Shown in pieces: positions 1-6,701 of a DNA stretch of 13,058 nt (the stretch's first letter is position 1; each line of letters begins with the position of its first letter). The translations under genes were made by a program, and so were the position numbers. This DNA comes from Hirudo medicinalis (Eukaryota; Annelida; Clitellata; Hirudinida; Hirudinidae), in assembly GCA_011800805.1 (NCBI GenBank), contig MPNW01001852.1, forward strand, positions 7,446 through 20,503, written 5' to 3'. The notes under the pieces were generated by a model. The model saw nothing but the letters and a program-made list of their open reading frames with translations. It was not told the DNA's origin and did no database searches.

Positions 1-157
1 TATCCATCCCTTTGTGTTTTATTCTTGGGTGGTTTATTTAATTAAAAAAACCAATAAGGACAGCACCTTTAGCCCAGCGCCTCCCAAAATAACCAAGTTA
101 AAGCAAAAATAAATAATATTTGGTTTACGTAAAAAATTAAATTAAGCAGGGTTTTTG
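1..157. other. Left-edge non-coding stretch
   Basis: AT-rich sequence with no convincing coding frame. It holds short A and T tracts and nothing I recognise as an RNA gene or attachment site. It may include the leader of the XRE-ImmA gene that follows. Confidence 0.4.
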
Positions 158-165
158 TATATTTG
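158..165 (+). promoter_or_regulatory. Possible -7 box (TATATTTG) at the XRE-ImmA gene start
   Basis: The octamer matches the Bacteroidota -7 consensus TAnnTTTG exactly. No TTTG lies at the usual 19-21 bp upstream, so the call is weak. It sits on top of the candidate TTG (163) and GTG (169) start codons. If it is real, the transcript would be nearly leaderless; alternatively the true start or leader has been altered. Confidence 0.35.
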
Positions 166-1450
166 TTTGTGACAAACAAAGCATTAATAACGCCAAATGT
201 TTTTAAATGGGCAAGAGAATCGGCAAGAATAACCCAAGAAACAGCTGCCGCCAAAGTTTCTGTAACCATTGACAGGCTGAAAAATTGGGAAGAAGGAATC
301 AGCCTGCCGACAATCAAACAGGCTAAAACACTTGCCAAAGCCTATAAAAGACCATTTGCCTTGTTCTTTCTGCCGGAAATTCCTCAAGATTTTCAGCCTT
401 TACAAGATTTTAGAAAATCAGGCGCAAAACCACTTAGCACATCTTCAATTTTCATTATCCGCGAAATTCAACAAAAACAAGCGTGGATAAGTGATTTTTA
501 CGCCGAAAATCAAGAAAATAAATTGCCTTTTGTTGGGCGTTTTTCTGTTAAAAACAAACCGCAACAAGTCGCTCAAGATATTTTAACCTCTTTAAAAATG
601 AATCCGCCGGCCTACCAAACCAACAATCCAATTAAAGAATGGATTAATGCGGCTGAAACAAATGGAATTTATTATTTCAAAAACAAGTTTCATTCAGGCG
701 GGGCTAAAGTTAGATTTAGAAGAGCTGCAAGGTTTTGCAATAGCTGATGCTTATGCGCCTTTTGTTTTTATAAATTCAAACGACTGGAATTCCTCCCAGT
801 TATTTACCCTTGTTCATGAACTTGCGCATATTTGGATTGCACAAACAGGTCTCTCAAATCAAATAGAATCGGAGTTAGAACACAAAGATAAATTCCATCC
901 CGTTGAACTGTTTTGCAATGAAGTTACGGCCAATGTTTTAATGCCCAAAGAATTTTTTTTGAAGTTGGATTCCCTTTTATTTCAAGACTTTCAAGAGATA
1001 GTTAAAATTGCCAAACAATTGGGCGTAAGTTCTTATGCATTATTGGTAAGAGCATTAAATTTGAAGGTCATTACGCATACTGTTTATCAGCAGGTAAAAA
1101 ATCAGTTGGATAATAATTATAACACACACTTACAAAAAGCAAAACAAACCCAACAAAACAAGCAAGGTAAATTAAATATATTTTTTATGATTTTTTACAT
1201 TTGTATATTTGTTTATGGCTTTACTTTGATGGGTTCATGTAACCCCTCTGCCCGCCGAGCGTTAATGCCCAATGCTTCTGCTGAAACTGTAACAGAATAT
1301 GTTTATTTGTGTAATGGGGCTAAAAGCAAGAAATACCACATCGACCCCGACTGCAAGGGGCTAACTAAATGCACCACCGAATTAGAAAAAGTTAAGGTTG
1401 AAGAAGCCATCGAAAGAGGGCGAACGCTTTGTGGCTATGAGCGTAAATAA
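163..1450 (+). pseudogene. XRE-ImmA/IrrE-type HTH plus zinc metallopeptidase, frameshifted
   Basis: The N-terminal part reads as a helix-turn-helix regulator (FKWARESARITQETAAAKV, then WEEGISLPTIKQAKTLAKAYKRP), followed by the linker typical of HTH-ImmA proteins. Near 665-715 the frame shifts by +1. The peptidase half continues in the second frame with SKTSFIQ, LEELQGFAIAD and the zinc motif HELAH at 815-829. Proteins of this architecture are usually taken to cleave or antagonise a phage or ICE repressor under stress. Starts are non-ATG (TTG 163 or GTG 169; GTG gives the more family-like N-terminus). The second frame runs without a stop through 1186 into a Cys-rich tail, so the natural ImmA C-terminus seems lost. 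I cannot tell a sequencing error from real decay. Confidence 0.75.
1187..1450 (+). CDS. Small Cys-rich lipoprotein-like protein (in frame with the ImmA tail)
   Basis: An ATG at 1187 gives 87 residues. They start with a hydrophobic segment ending LMGSC (residues 14-18), which resembles a lipoprotein signal with the lipidated Cys, although Met at -3 is unusual. The rest carries VYLC, then YHIDPDCKGLTKC and a final GRTLC. This is the pattern of small Bacteroidota proteins with a His/Cys metal-binding-like motif that usually ends in CxxC; here only one final Cys remains. It shares the ImmA frame with no stop between, so it is either a separate gene whose upstream neighbour lost its stop, or a fusion. 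The function is unknown. A hairpin terminator lies 34 bp after the stop. Confidence 0.5.
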   Translation: MIFYICIFVYGFTLMGSCNPSARRALMPNASAETVTEYVYLCNGAKSKKYHIDPDCKGLTKCTTELEKVKVEEAIERGRTLCGYERK

Positions 1451-1484
1451 AAATAACTAAACTAAAGGTAATTATATACTTGAT

Positions 1485-1511
1485 TAACCCAACGGGTTAG
1501 GTTATTTTTTT
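1485..1511 (+). terminator. Rho-independent terminator
   Basis: TAACCC, AAC loop, GGGTTA (1485-1499), then a T-run at 1505-1511. It points rightward, ends the ImmA/lipoprotein transcript, and overlaps the 3' end of the convergent endonuclease gene. Confidence 0.7.
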
Positions 1512-2243
1512 ACTGTGTGCGTAAATTGACGCAATTTCATCAAGTTTAATACGAAATTTTGTGCCGTGGTTTCTCAAAGTACTACTCGTTTCACTTTTTG
1601 TTCGAGCATCAAAATCAATAGAAACCTTCCCTTCAACTAAGGCTTGAAAAAAGCCTGTTTGCTTAAATTCCCAATAGGCAGTAGCGCTTCTATAAATAAC
1701 TCGTTTTCTCATACCGTCATGCGAAACATAGGCTTGTATCTCACCTTCAACAACAATCAGTCTGCGCAATTTGGCACCCAAACAATTTAAAAGTGTATCA
1801 TGCGTCCAGTATGGAACTGGATTATCTTTTTCTTTATGCCTTACAATAATACGATCCGGTTCATTGACAACATAAAACCCCCTATTAGACTTACCGCTTA
1901 AAGTGTGACGAAAACTAATGCGTTTTTCATCATCCGGCCAACCATGTTCGTGAACTATAAATTTCATAATCCCCCTTGGTTGCGGTTCTTTATGAAATAG
2001 TGTAATTAATGTGTTTCCTCCATGAAATTTTACCTCCCAATCGTTAAGATCTGGTGAATCTCTGTTGTTTTTAACGCCTCCTAAAAGATGTTCTAAAAAG
2101 TCACCCGGCGCAGCATTGCCGTTAAATTCTTTATCGGGAGGTATTTCAATCCACCCCATATCAATTATGGCTTTTATTTTTGCGGCAGAGGCTGTAAAGG
2201 ATTTGGGCGGTATGACCGTAACAAATGACTTTCTTTTACTCAT
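1497..2243 (-). CDS. MvaI/BcnI-family type II restriction endonuclease
   Basis: A 248-residue protein, close to MvaI in length. It would cleave unmodified DNA at the site protected by the adjacent methyltransferase. The recognisable core is KNNRDSPDLNDWEVKFHGG, residues 58-76, where Asp65, Glu70 and Lys72 form a D-x4-E-x-K active site of the MvaI/MutH type. The conserved GDFLEHLLGG stretch just before it fits the same family. The ATG begins immediately after the methyltransferase TAG, so the two are translationally coupled with methylase first, the safe order for a mobile restriction-modification unit. Family members cut CCWGG (MvaI) or CCSGG (BcnI). The window lacks CCWGG but contains CCSGG, which favours an MvaI-like target. 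Family assignment is good; specificity is inferred. Confidence 0.8.
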   Translation of the reverse strand: MSKRKSFVTVIPPKSFTASAAKIKAIIDMGWIEIPPDKEFNGNAAPGDFLEHLLGGVKNNRDSPDLNDWEVKFHGGNTLITLFHKEPQPRGIMKFIVHEHGWPDDEKRISFRHTLSGKSNRGFYVVNEPDRIIVRHKEKDNPVPYWTHDTLLNCLGAKLRRLIVVEGEIQAYVSHDGMRKRVIYRSATAYWEFKQTGFFQALVEGKVSIDFDARTKSETSSTLRNHGTKFRIKLDEIASIYAHSKKIT

Positions 2244-3113
2244 CTATGGTTTAATTTGTGCCTTTCCTTTGTATTGGCTTATTTTAGTTTCTGCCAAAGT
2301 ACAATATTTTTTGGAAAGCTCAATACCTATCCATTCTCTATCATGACTTATAGCCGAAATAGCAGTGGTTCCTGATCCCATAAAAGGATCAAGTATAACA
2401 CCTCCCGGTGAGGCCTCAATACATTTAGAGGCTAATTCTATTGGGAATGGAGCGGGGTGATCATTGCCTTTCACTTGGGGGATTTCCCAAACATCAGTCA
2501 TTTTATTTGCACCCTCTGATAATTTAAAATCAGGCTTGCAAATCATATAAATAACTTCATATGTTGGTAAAAAATAACCTTGATTAAAATTTATACCGCC
2601 TGCCCTTTTCCAGATTATTATTTGCCTTACAGGGAACCCCTCTACTATATCATACCTATCTTGTATCAATCCATTTTGCACACGCCATTTATGGTTGTAA
2701 AAAATAACACCATCTTTTTTTAATACACGCATCATTGCTGTCAAACAATCACGCTGCCATTTTACATATTCGTTATGAGGCATATTATCTCCATGATCCT
2801 CATACCCTTTTTGAAGTGCTGCATTGGGCCATTTGCCGCCCCTGCCATCTTTCATTCCGTTGCCGGTGGAGTTTTTTAGATTATATGGAGGTGAGGTAAC
2901 AATACAGGATATAGATTCCGCCTGTATTTTGTTGTTCATGAAATCAATACAATCAGAACAATGAACTTTACCTGTCAAATGCAATAATGTGTCATCAACC
3001 ATTGGTGGTAGCTTTTCAATTTCATCAACCCGTGGAGCGCCTACAATAGCCTTCATTACCTGCTCAAATGGTGCGTTTATTGGTTCAATTTCTTTTGCTT
3101 TAGCTGGGGACAT
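2244..3113 (-). CDS. Type II DNA methyltransferase, SPPY class (probably N4-cytosine)
   Basis: A 289-residue AdoMet-dependent methyltransferase that protects host DNA from the paired endonuclease. Catalytic motif IV is VTSPPYN (residues 72-78) and the AdoMet-binding motif I is LDPFMGSGTT (241-250), followed by WIGIELSKKY. Motif IV before motif I is the beta-class order. A serine in SPPY is commoner in N4-cytosine enzymes than in N6-adenine ones, and M.MvaI is an N4-cytosine enzyme, which agrees with the MvaI-like partner. The gene is first in a two-gene operon with 0 bp to the endonuclease. A 15-bp palindrome lies 20 bp upstream of the start and could be an operator. The IS remnant just upstream suggests arrival by horizontal transfer. 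Confidence 0.9.
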   Translation of the reverse strand: MSPAKAKEIEPINAPFEQVMKAIVGAPRVDEIEKLPPMVDDTLLHLTGKVHCSDCIDFMNNKIQAESISCIVTSPPYNLKNSTGNGMKDGRGGKWPNAALQKGYEDHGDNMPHNEYVKWQRDCLTAMMRVLKKDGVIFYNHKWRVQNGLIQDRYDIVEGFPVRQIIIWKRAGGINFNQGYFLPTYEVIYMICKPDFKLSEGANKMTDVWEIPQVKGNDHPAPFPIELASKCIEASPGGVILDPFMGSGTTAISAISHDREWIGIELSKKYCTLAETKISQYKGKAQIKP

Positions 3114-3133
3114 TTATAAGTTGTTTATATGTT

Positions 3134-3148
3134 AAACGCTTAGCGTTT
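3134..3148. promoter_or_regulatory. 15-bp palindrome upstream of the methyltransferase gene
   Basis: AAACGCT, T, AGCGTTT: seven-base arms that match perfectly around one central base. It sits 20 bp upstream of the methyltransferase ATG, where restriction-modification systems often carry a regulator or self-control site. No C-protein gene is visible, so control by the methyltransferase or by a host factor is only a guess. Confidence 0.4.
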
Positions 3149-3178
3149 GAATTGTAAAATACTCTATTCATGCATTTC

Positions 3179-3325
3179 TAAACAAGTAAACTTTGTTAGA
3201 TTATGTCTAAAGGTAAACTCATTTACATAACGTGCTAAATGGGAGGGGCTCATTTGATGATAAACCCCAATAAAACCCCTCTTAAATAGAGACCAAAAAG
3301 ATTTTGTGTCTATTACCGCTTTCAT
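3179..3325 (-). pseudogene. IS1595/ISXO2-type transposase C-terminal fragment
   Basis: A short minus-strand frame of 48 residues reads [18 protein letters not shown], then [14 protein letters not shown], before a stop at 3179. This matches the end of ISXO2-like (IS1595 family) transposases, whose C-terminal part has FW-x-L-x-KRG-x-x-G-x-YH and H-L-x-R-Y-x-x-EF-x-x-R-x-N. The N-terminal catalytic region is absent. Upstream the frame enters the 3' end of the ImmA-like gene, where similarity stops. The fragment fills the gap between the restriction-modification operon and the phage immunity genes and marks an old IS insertion or recombination junction. It is too short to appear among longer open frames. 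Confidence 0.7.
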
Positions 3326-4482
3326 TGTAAATACTTTTGGAGTTTGTCCGCTGAAATATTTAACGTTTTACAAAATTGGTACTCATTAATTATGCCTTGA
3401 TGAAATGCCGCCTGAATGGTAGAAATAAGCAAAGGGGAATTTATTGGCTTAGGCGTTGAGCCGCCTTTTTGAAGACCTTGTATTTTGTCGGCTTCTGTTT
3501 TTTTCTTGTTTTGCTCCTGTATATCTTGATATTGTTTGTCTAAATCGGCTTTAATGGTATTATAATTGTTTTGAGCGATTTTATTTTGAAGCAAAAGCCT
3601 TGTAAATAAAGCAATCCGACTAAGATGAGTTTTTTTAGACAGGTCTTCTATTAAATCAAAATAATAATCATTATCGGCATTTGCATAGTCAATATGTTCA
3701 ATCTGTTTTTCAAACTGTCCGGCAAGAAAACAGTAAGCAAAATCATTACACCATCTTTCAACGGCGGAAGGCTTTGTATTTATCGGATATAAAAAATCCA
3801 ATTGTTCAATTTCTTCTTTGTTAATCAGGTAATGCCCTAACTCATGTATTAAGGTAAATATTTCTCTGCGAAAAAAAGACTGTTGCCTTTTAACAACAAT
3901 AACATTTGGATTTAAAAAAAACCCGTCAATATTTGCTTTTTCTTTTTTGTTCCATGTTTCCACAAACTCAAATACAAAAATGTTGTTTTGGGCAAAAGTT
4001 GAAATTAACGCTTTTAGAAATTCTTTAGCAAGCGGATTAAAGGCGGCGGGATATAATTTACCTCTGATTTGTTGGGCAACGGTTTTAGGGTTATCAGAGA
4101 TGGTAAAAACGGGTAAAGTTCTTTCTATATTCAATTCGGCAAGTTTTGAAATTGCCGACAGGGATATTTTAAAGTCTTCAAAGCGGTTTACAACTTTTTT
4201 GGCTTCTGTGTTCAGCGTTGTTTCAAAGGTTGTTTTTCTAAAAAAAATACTTGCCTGTTTAGATATTTTGGGCGTTTTTGGGTCTAGGTAATAATGAATT
4301 CCTTTGTTAAAAAACTTGTCAATACGTTTTAAGCAGTTGAGGTTTATTTTGGGCGCTTTAATATCCTGTTTGTCGAAAGGTTTTTTAAGCCCTTTATTGA
4401 TAATGTTAAGCAATTCCTTGTCCGTCATTTTGTATAATGCCAGCAGATAATTTAACCTTGATATGTTTTGTATTACGTTCAA
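3322..4482 (-). CDS. ImmA/IrrE-family metallopeptidase
   Basis: A 386-residue protein with the zinc-peptidase motif [10 protein letters not shown] at residues 211-220 (His213, Glu214, His217), preceded by [15 protein letters not shown], the strand region typical of the family. The long N-terminal part ([28 protein letters not shown]) matches Bacteroidota phage-type ImmA proteins and argues for the TTG start at 4482 over the ATG at 4428. Such peptidases typically act on a neighbouring repressor, and here the S24 repressor gene lies just upstream in the same direction, 58 bp away. Residues 320-345 are a Lys/Glu/Gln-rich linker. It probably takes part in the lysogeny switch; the cleaved partner is inferred from position only. 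Confidence 0.8.
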   Translation of the reverse strand: MNVIQNISRLNYLLALYKMTDKELLNIINKGLKKPFDKQDIKAPKINLNCLKRIDKFFNKGIHYYLDPKTPKISKQASIFFRKTTFETTLNTEAKKVVNRFEDFKISLSAISKLAELNIERTLPVFTISDNPKTVAQQIRGKLYPAAFNPLAKEFLKALISTFAQNNIFVFEFVETWNKKEKANIDGFFLNPNVIVVKRQQSFFRREIFTLIHELGHYLINKEEIEQLDFLYPINTKPSAVERWCNDFAYCFLAGQFEKQIEHIDYANADNDYYFDLIEDLSKKTHLSRIALFTRLLLQNKIAQNNYNTIKADLDKQYQDIQEQNKKKTEADKIQGLQKGGSTPKPINSPLLISTIQAAFHQGIINEYQFCKTLNISADKLQKYLQ

Positions 4483-4540
4483 AGTATGTTTTAATTTTTA
4501 AAATTATTCAATGGTCTTTGGTTTTTATTAAAAAATGCGT

Positions 4541-5184
4541 TTACTCCAATCTGACAACCCCTACTACTATGGCTACTTTAAATATTTCTTGTTTGCTGAT
4601 TTGAAAGGGAGGGTAATTTTCTGTATTGTCTGATTTGCAAATTAACAAACTTTCGTCATTAGGATGTTGAAAAAGCCGCTTAACAATTACCCCCTGTTCG
4701 GTATCTAAAACGTAAGGCCTACCCCATTGGATAAAGTTTAAGCCAATCAGCGATTTGCAGGCCAATAAGTCGCCGCTGGCATATTTAGGATACATAGAAT
4801 CGCCTGCAACGGGTATTAAGTATTCGGCGCCTCTTTTTTCAAACAAAGGTACTTGGTAATAGTCGGTTATTTCGCTTTCAAGACTGGTATATTTCCTCCT
4901 CCAAAACCCGCCATTGCATCTATCGGTATTAAAGGCAATCCGGTTTTTTCTGCATTATTTAAATTTTCCTCGCTCTTTAGCATATTTCCTTTGCCTGTTA
5001 GCAGCCAATTGGCATTTATAAATTCACATTTTGAAATTACTAATTCATGGTCCATACTGTTCCTGTTATACCAATTAGATAATGTATTAGGGGCTATTCC
5101 TAAATAACGGGCAAATTCTGCATCAGATTTAAAGTTGTATTGTGATTTTATTTTGCTTAAAATCAATTTATTATCCTTTTTCAT
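4541..5184 (-). pseudogene. S24-family LexA/CI-like phage repressor, split by one frameshift
   Basis: The N-terminal half (4867-5184) has a helix-turn-helix: LSKIKSQYNFKSDAEFARYL, then GIAPNTLSNWYNRN, followed by the linker LPLIPIDAMAGFGGG. The C-terminal half (4541 to about 4884) is an S24 peptidase domain with nucleophile Ser in VAGDSMYPKY and Lys in GVIVKRLF, the Ser-Lys dyad used for self-cleavage. The two halves are in different frames. They would join if one base were restored near 4880-4890, so a sequencing error or a very recent mutation is likely. The ATG at 5184 faces a clear operator/promoter region. The protein is the probable master repressor of the element; RecA-stimulated self-cleavage is known for the family, not shown here. 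Confidence 0.8.
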
Positions 5185-5186
5185 TC

Positions 5187-5211
5187 TTATTTTGTGAATA
5201 AAACAAAATAA
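5187..5211. promoter_or_regulatory. Operator-like inverted repeat 1
   Basis: TTATTTTGT, 7-bp spacer, ACAAAATAA: nine-base arms that match perfectly. It begins 3 bp upstream of the S24 repressor ATG, the usual place for autorepression. Confidence 0.6.
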
Positions 5212-5214
5212 ATG

Positions 5215-5246
5215 TTTGAAATAATCTCAAATTGTGTATATATTTG
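5215..5246 (+). promoter_or_regulatory. Rightward Bacteroidota promoter
   Basis: TTTG at 5215-5218 and TATATTTG at 5239-5246, 20 bp apart, match the TTTG / TAnnTTTG consensus. The promoter lies between two inverted repeats, diverges from the S24 gene, and is followed by the start leader at 5289-5310. Confidence 0.65.
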
Positions 5247-5248
5247 TT

Positions 5249-5271
5249 TTGCGTAAGATAAAATTACGCAA
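5249..5271. promoter_or_regulatory. Operator-like inverted repeat 2
   Basis: TTGCGTAA, 7-bp spacer, TTACGCAA: perfect eight-base arms overlapping the expected transcription start of the rightward promoter. The spacer length equals that of repeat 1, but the arm sequences differ, so the two may bind different proteins. Confidence 0.6.
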
Positions 5272-5733
5272 TATTATAAATTAATCACTTATTAAAAATT
5301 TATCATCATGGAAAATTATTTGTCCAACATTTTTTTAAGCAACGCAATGGTTTCGTCTTTAGCGGCTAACAATTTATCTTTTTCGGAAAGCAGTTTATCT
5401 TTTTTTCGGAAAGCAGCATTTTTAAGGATTCAACTTCAGCTTGTCCGTATCGGAACAAGGTGAGCGATTAGACATAATCGAAACCGCATTAACNAGATAA
5501 AATTACGCAATATTATAAATTAATCACTTATTAAAAATTATCATCAAATGAAAAATTATTTGTCCAACATTTTTTTTAAGCAACGCAATGGTTTCGTCTT
5601 TAGCGGCTAACAATTTATCTTTTTCGGAAAGCAATTTATCTTTTTCGGAAAGCAGCATTTTTAAGGATTCAACTTCAGCTTTGTCCGTATCGGAACAAGG
5701 TGAGCGATTAGACATAATCGAAACCGCATTAAC
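5256..5733. repeat. ~238-bp near-duplication around the N at 5494 (probable assembly join)
   Basis: Bases 5256-5493 recur at 5495-5733 with only a few substitutions and single-base indels, mostly in T or A runs (for example 7 T at 5330-5336 against 8 T in the second copy). The copies are separated by exactly one N. This is what two overlapping contig ends look like when placed side by side without merging. Both copies hold the 3' part of the coiled-coil regulator gene; only the second is in frame with the rest of it. Confidence 0.75.
5308..5463 (+). other. Doubtful rightward small frame antisense to the regulator gene
   Basis: An ATG at 5308 sits in a well-formed copy of the start leader, 60 bp after a good rightward promoter, and opens a 51-codon frame with a TGA at 5461-5463. 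The frame is antisense to the coiled-coil region of the XRE gene and is Ser/Leu-rich with no family resemblance. Either the original gene after this leader has been lost or displaced, or the promoter makes an antisense RNA. I do not claim a protein. Confidence 0.2.
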
Positions 5734-5907
5734 ATTTTTTTCAAAGCTATTAGCTATATTATGCAATATTTCATTTTTTGTTTGTGGAATAACTTCACCT
5801 TTTTCGTAATTAATAATCGTTCTTTTTGATACGCCAATAGCCCTGCCTAACTCTTCTTGAGTCATTTTTATTTTTTTTCTTAGTTCTTTTATTTTTTTTG
5901 AATTCAT
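5524..5907 (-). CDS. XRE-type HTH regulator with heptad coiled coil
   Basis: With the ATG at 5907 the protein has 127 residues. Residues 1-60 are a lambda-repressor-like HTH (IKELRKKIKMTQEELGRAIG, then SKRTIINYEKGEVIP). Residues from about 85 are near-perfect heptads (LLSEKDK twice, then LLAAKDE), a coiled coil for oligomerisation. A longer frame opening at 5997 was not used, because its extra 30 residues lie across the operator and promoter. The C-terminus is uncertain: here an 8-T run shifts the frame into the leader sequence, whereas the first copy with 7 T would end LLKKMLDK and stop at 5316. It is probably a second lysogeny regulator (Cro-like or CI-like) acting on the palindromes just upstream. 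Confidence 0.8.
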   Translation of the reverse strand: MNSKKIKELRKKIKMTQEELGRAIGVSKRTIINYEKGEVIPQTKNEILHNIANSFEKNVNAVSIMSNRSPCSDTDKAEVESLKMLLSEKDKLLSEKDKLLAAKDETIALLKKNVGQIIFHLMIIFNK

Positions 5908-5916
5908 TTTCAATAC

Positions 5917-5949
5917 TTTACACTTTTTTGTGTAAAATGACACAAAAAA
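5917..5949. promoter_or_regulatory. Two overlapping operator palindromes
   Basis: Palindrome A is TTTACAC, six T, GTGTAAA (5917-5936). Palindrome B is TTTTTTGTGT, AAAATG, ACACAAAAAA (5924-5949) with perfect ten-base arms. They share the central GTGT, so occupation of one should exclude the other. They lie just upstream of the XRE regulator ATG and just before the divergent rightward promoter, a classic switch position. Confidence 0.65.
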
Positions 5950-5951
5950 AT

Positions 5952-5982
5952 TTTGAAATATTAAATATTGGACATATATTTG
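5952..5982 (+). promoter_or_regulatory. Main rightward early promoter
   Basis: TTTG (5952-5955), 19-bp gap, TATATTTG (5975-5982): an excellent Bacteroidota promoter, 67 bp upstream of the first gene of the rightward operon and next to the overlapping palindromes that could repress it. Confidence 0.75.
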
Positions 5983-6000
5983 TTTTACATAAATCAAACA

Positions 6001-6050
6001 AAAATAATCATATAAATAAATTATTCACTTATTAAAAAATTATCAATCAT
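6001..6050 (+). repeat. Start-leader direct repeat, copy upstream of the DUF2693 gene
   Basis: About 50 bp, nearly identical to 6374-6424, containing ATCATATAAATAAATTATTC and then the CTTATTAAAAAATTATCAATCATG start module. It has no Shine-Dalgarno sequence. The A-rich segment just before the ATG fits Bacteroidota initiation. Confidence 0.65.
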
Positions 6051-6354
6051 GAAACCAGTTATGAAATCTTTAGTATTTAAAACAGCATGGCAAATGAGAG
6101 GCTCTTATGCCAGCTTTGCCGAAGCCCTAAAACAAGCATGGGCGGTAATTAAATTAAAATACAAAATGCTTAACGGTGCGGTAGAATTTACTTATCGTAA
6201 AGTTGACGGCTCTATCAGGCATGCGGTAGGCACCCTACATGCCTCATATGTAAATTACCAATTTAAAGGCAACCAAAGCAGTAACAAAACCCTCGCCTAT
6301 TATGACCTTGAGCAAGGGGCTTTTAGGTGTTTCAAAATAGAAAATTTAATTTAA
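6049..6354 (+). CDS. DUF2693 / SH3 beta-barrel fold protein
   Basis: A 101-residue basic protein. The segments SFAEALKQAWAVIKLKYKM, GAVEFTYRKVDGSIRHAVGT and TLAYYDLEQGAFRCFKIENL are the hallmark of the DUF2693 family, small SH3-fold proteins common in Bacteroidota phages and mobile elements. The length is normal and the protein looks complete. It is the first gene after the early promoter. The family's function is not established; a nucleic-acid or protein-binding role is only a guess from the SH3-like fold. Confidence 0.85.
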   Translation: MKPVMKSLVFKTAWQMRGSYASFAEALKQAWAVIKLKYKMLNGAVEFTYRKVDGSIRHAVGTLHASYVNYQFKGNQSSNKTLAYYDLEQGAFRCFKIENLI

Positions 6355-6373
6355 TTTATTTCAAAAGCCAAGC

Positions 6374-6424
6374 AAAATTAATCATATAAATAAATCATTC
6401 ACTTATTAAAAAATTATCAATCAT
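6374..6424 (+). repeat. Start-leader direct repeat, second copy
   Basis: Near-identical to 6001-6050, upstream of the small acidic gene. Duplication of the leader with a gene attached suggests that genes are added to this operon as leader-plus-ORF cassettes. Confidence 0.65.
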
Positions 6425-6701
6425 GGAAGCAACATACAGCGATGACGGCGAAACAATTTTGTTTTGCCAAGAAAACAACACCATAGCCTCTATTTCTGTT
6501 AAAGAGCTGGAAACTTTTGTTGAAGCCGAACAGCTTAACTACTGCCTGTGTGGCAGAACCTTTTACGACCCAGCCGATGATTCTGTGGACGAGGAAACTT
6601 GGATAGAAAAAAAATATAATGCAGATGCATATGTTGAAATTTTCTTTGAAGAAGTAGCTCAAGCCTATTACGATGTTCACTTAAAAAAATTACTGTCATG
6701 A
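6423..6701 (+). CDS. Small acidic protein, unrecognised
   Basis: 92 residues, strongly acidic (many Glu and Asp, for example DPADDSVDEETWIEK), with two Cys in YCLCG and no membrane segment or known motif. It starts at the ATG of a conserved leader. Its last codons (HLKKLLS) contain the start leader of the next gene, and its TGA overlaps the next ATG (ATGA), so the two are translationally coupled. Small acidic early phage proteins can be inhibitors or DNA mimics, but nothing specific supports that here. Confidence 0.7.
   Translation: MEATYSDDGETILFCQENNTIASISVKELETFVEAEQLNYCLCGRTFYDPADDSVDEETWIEKKYNADAYVEIFFEEVAQAYYDVHLKKLLS

Noticed and set aside
1..162. Attachment site or tRNA at the left edge
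   Set aside because: No tRNA fold, no integrase and no matching direct repeat at the other end of the window.
2065..2346. Plus-strand frame of 93 codons over the restriction-modification junction
   Set aside because: It is antisense to two genes with clear catalytic motifs and shows no leader or family resemblance.
3947..4291. Plus-strand frame of 114 codons
   Set aside because: It is antisense to the ImmA-like gene, with no start signal and no recognisable domain.
5908..5997. Longer start of the XRE regulator at 5997
   Set aside because: The extra 30 residues would be coded by the operator palindromes and the -7 box, and the HTH family starts close to the ATG at 5907.
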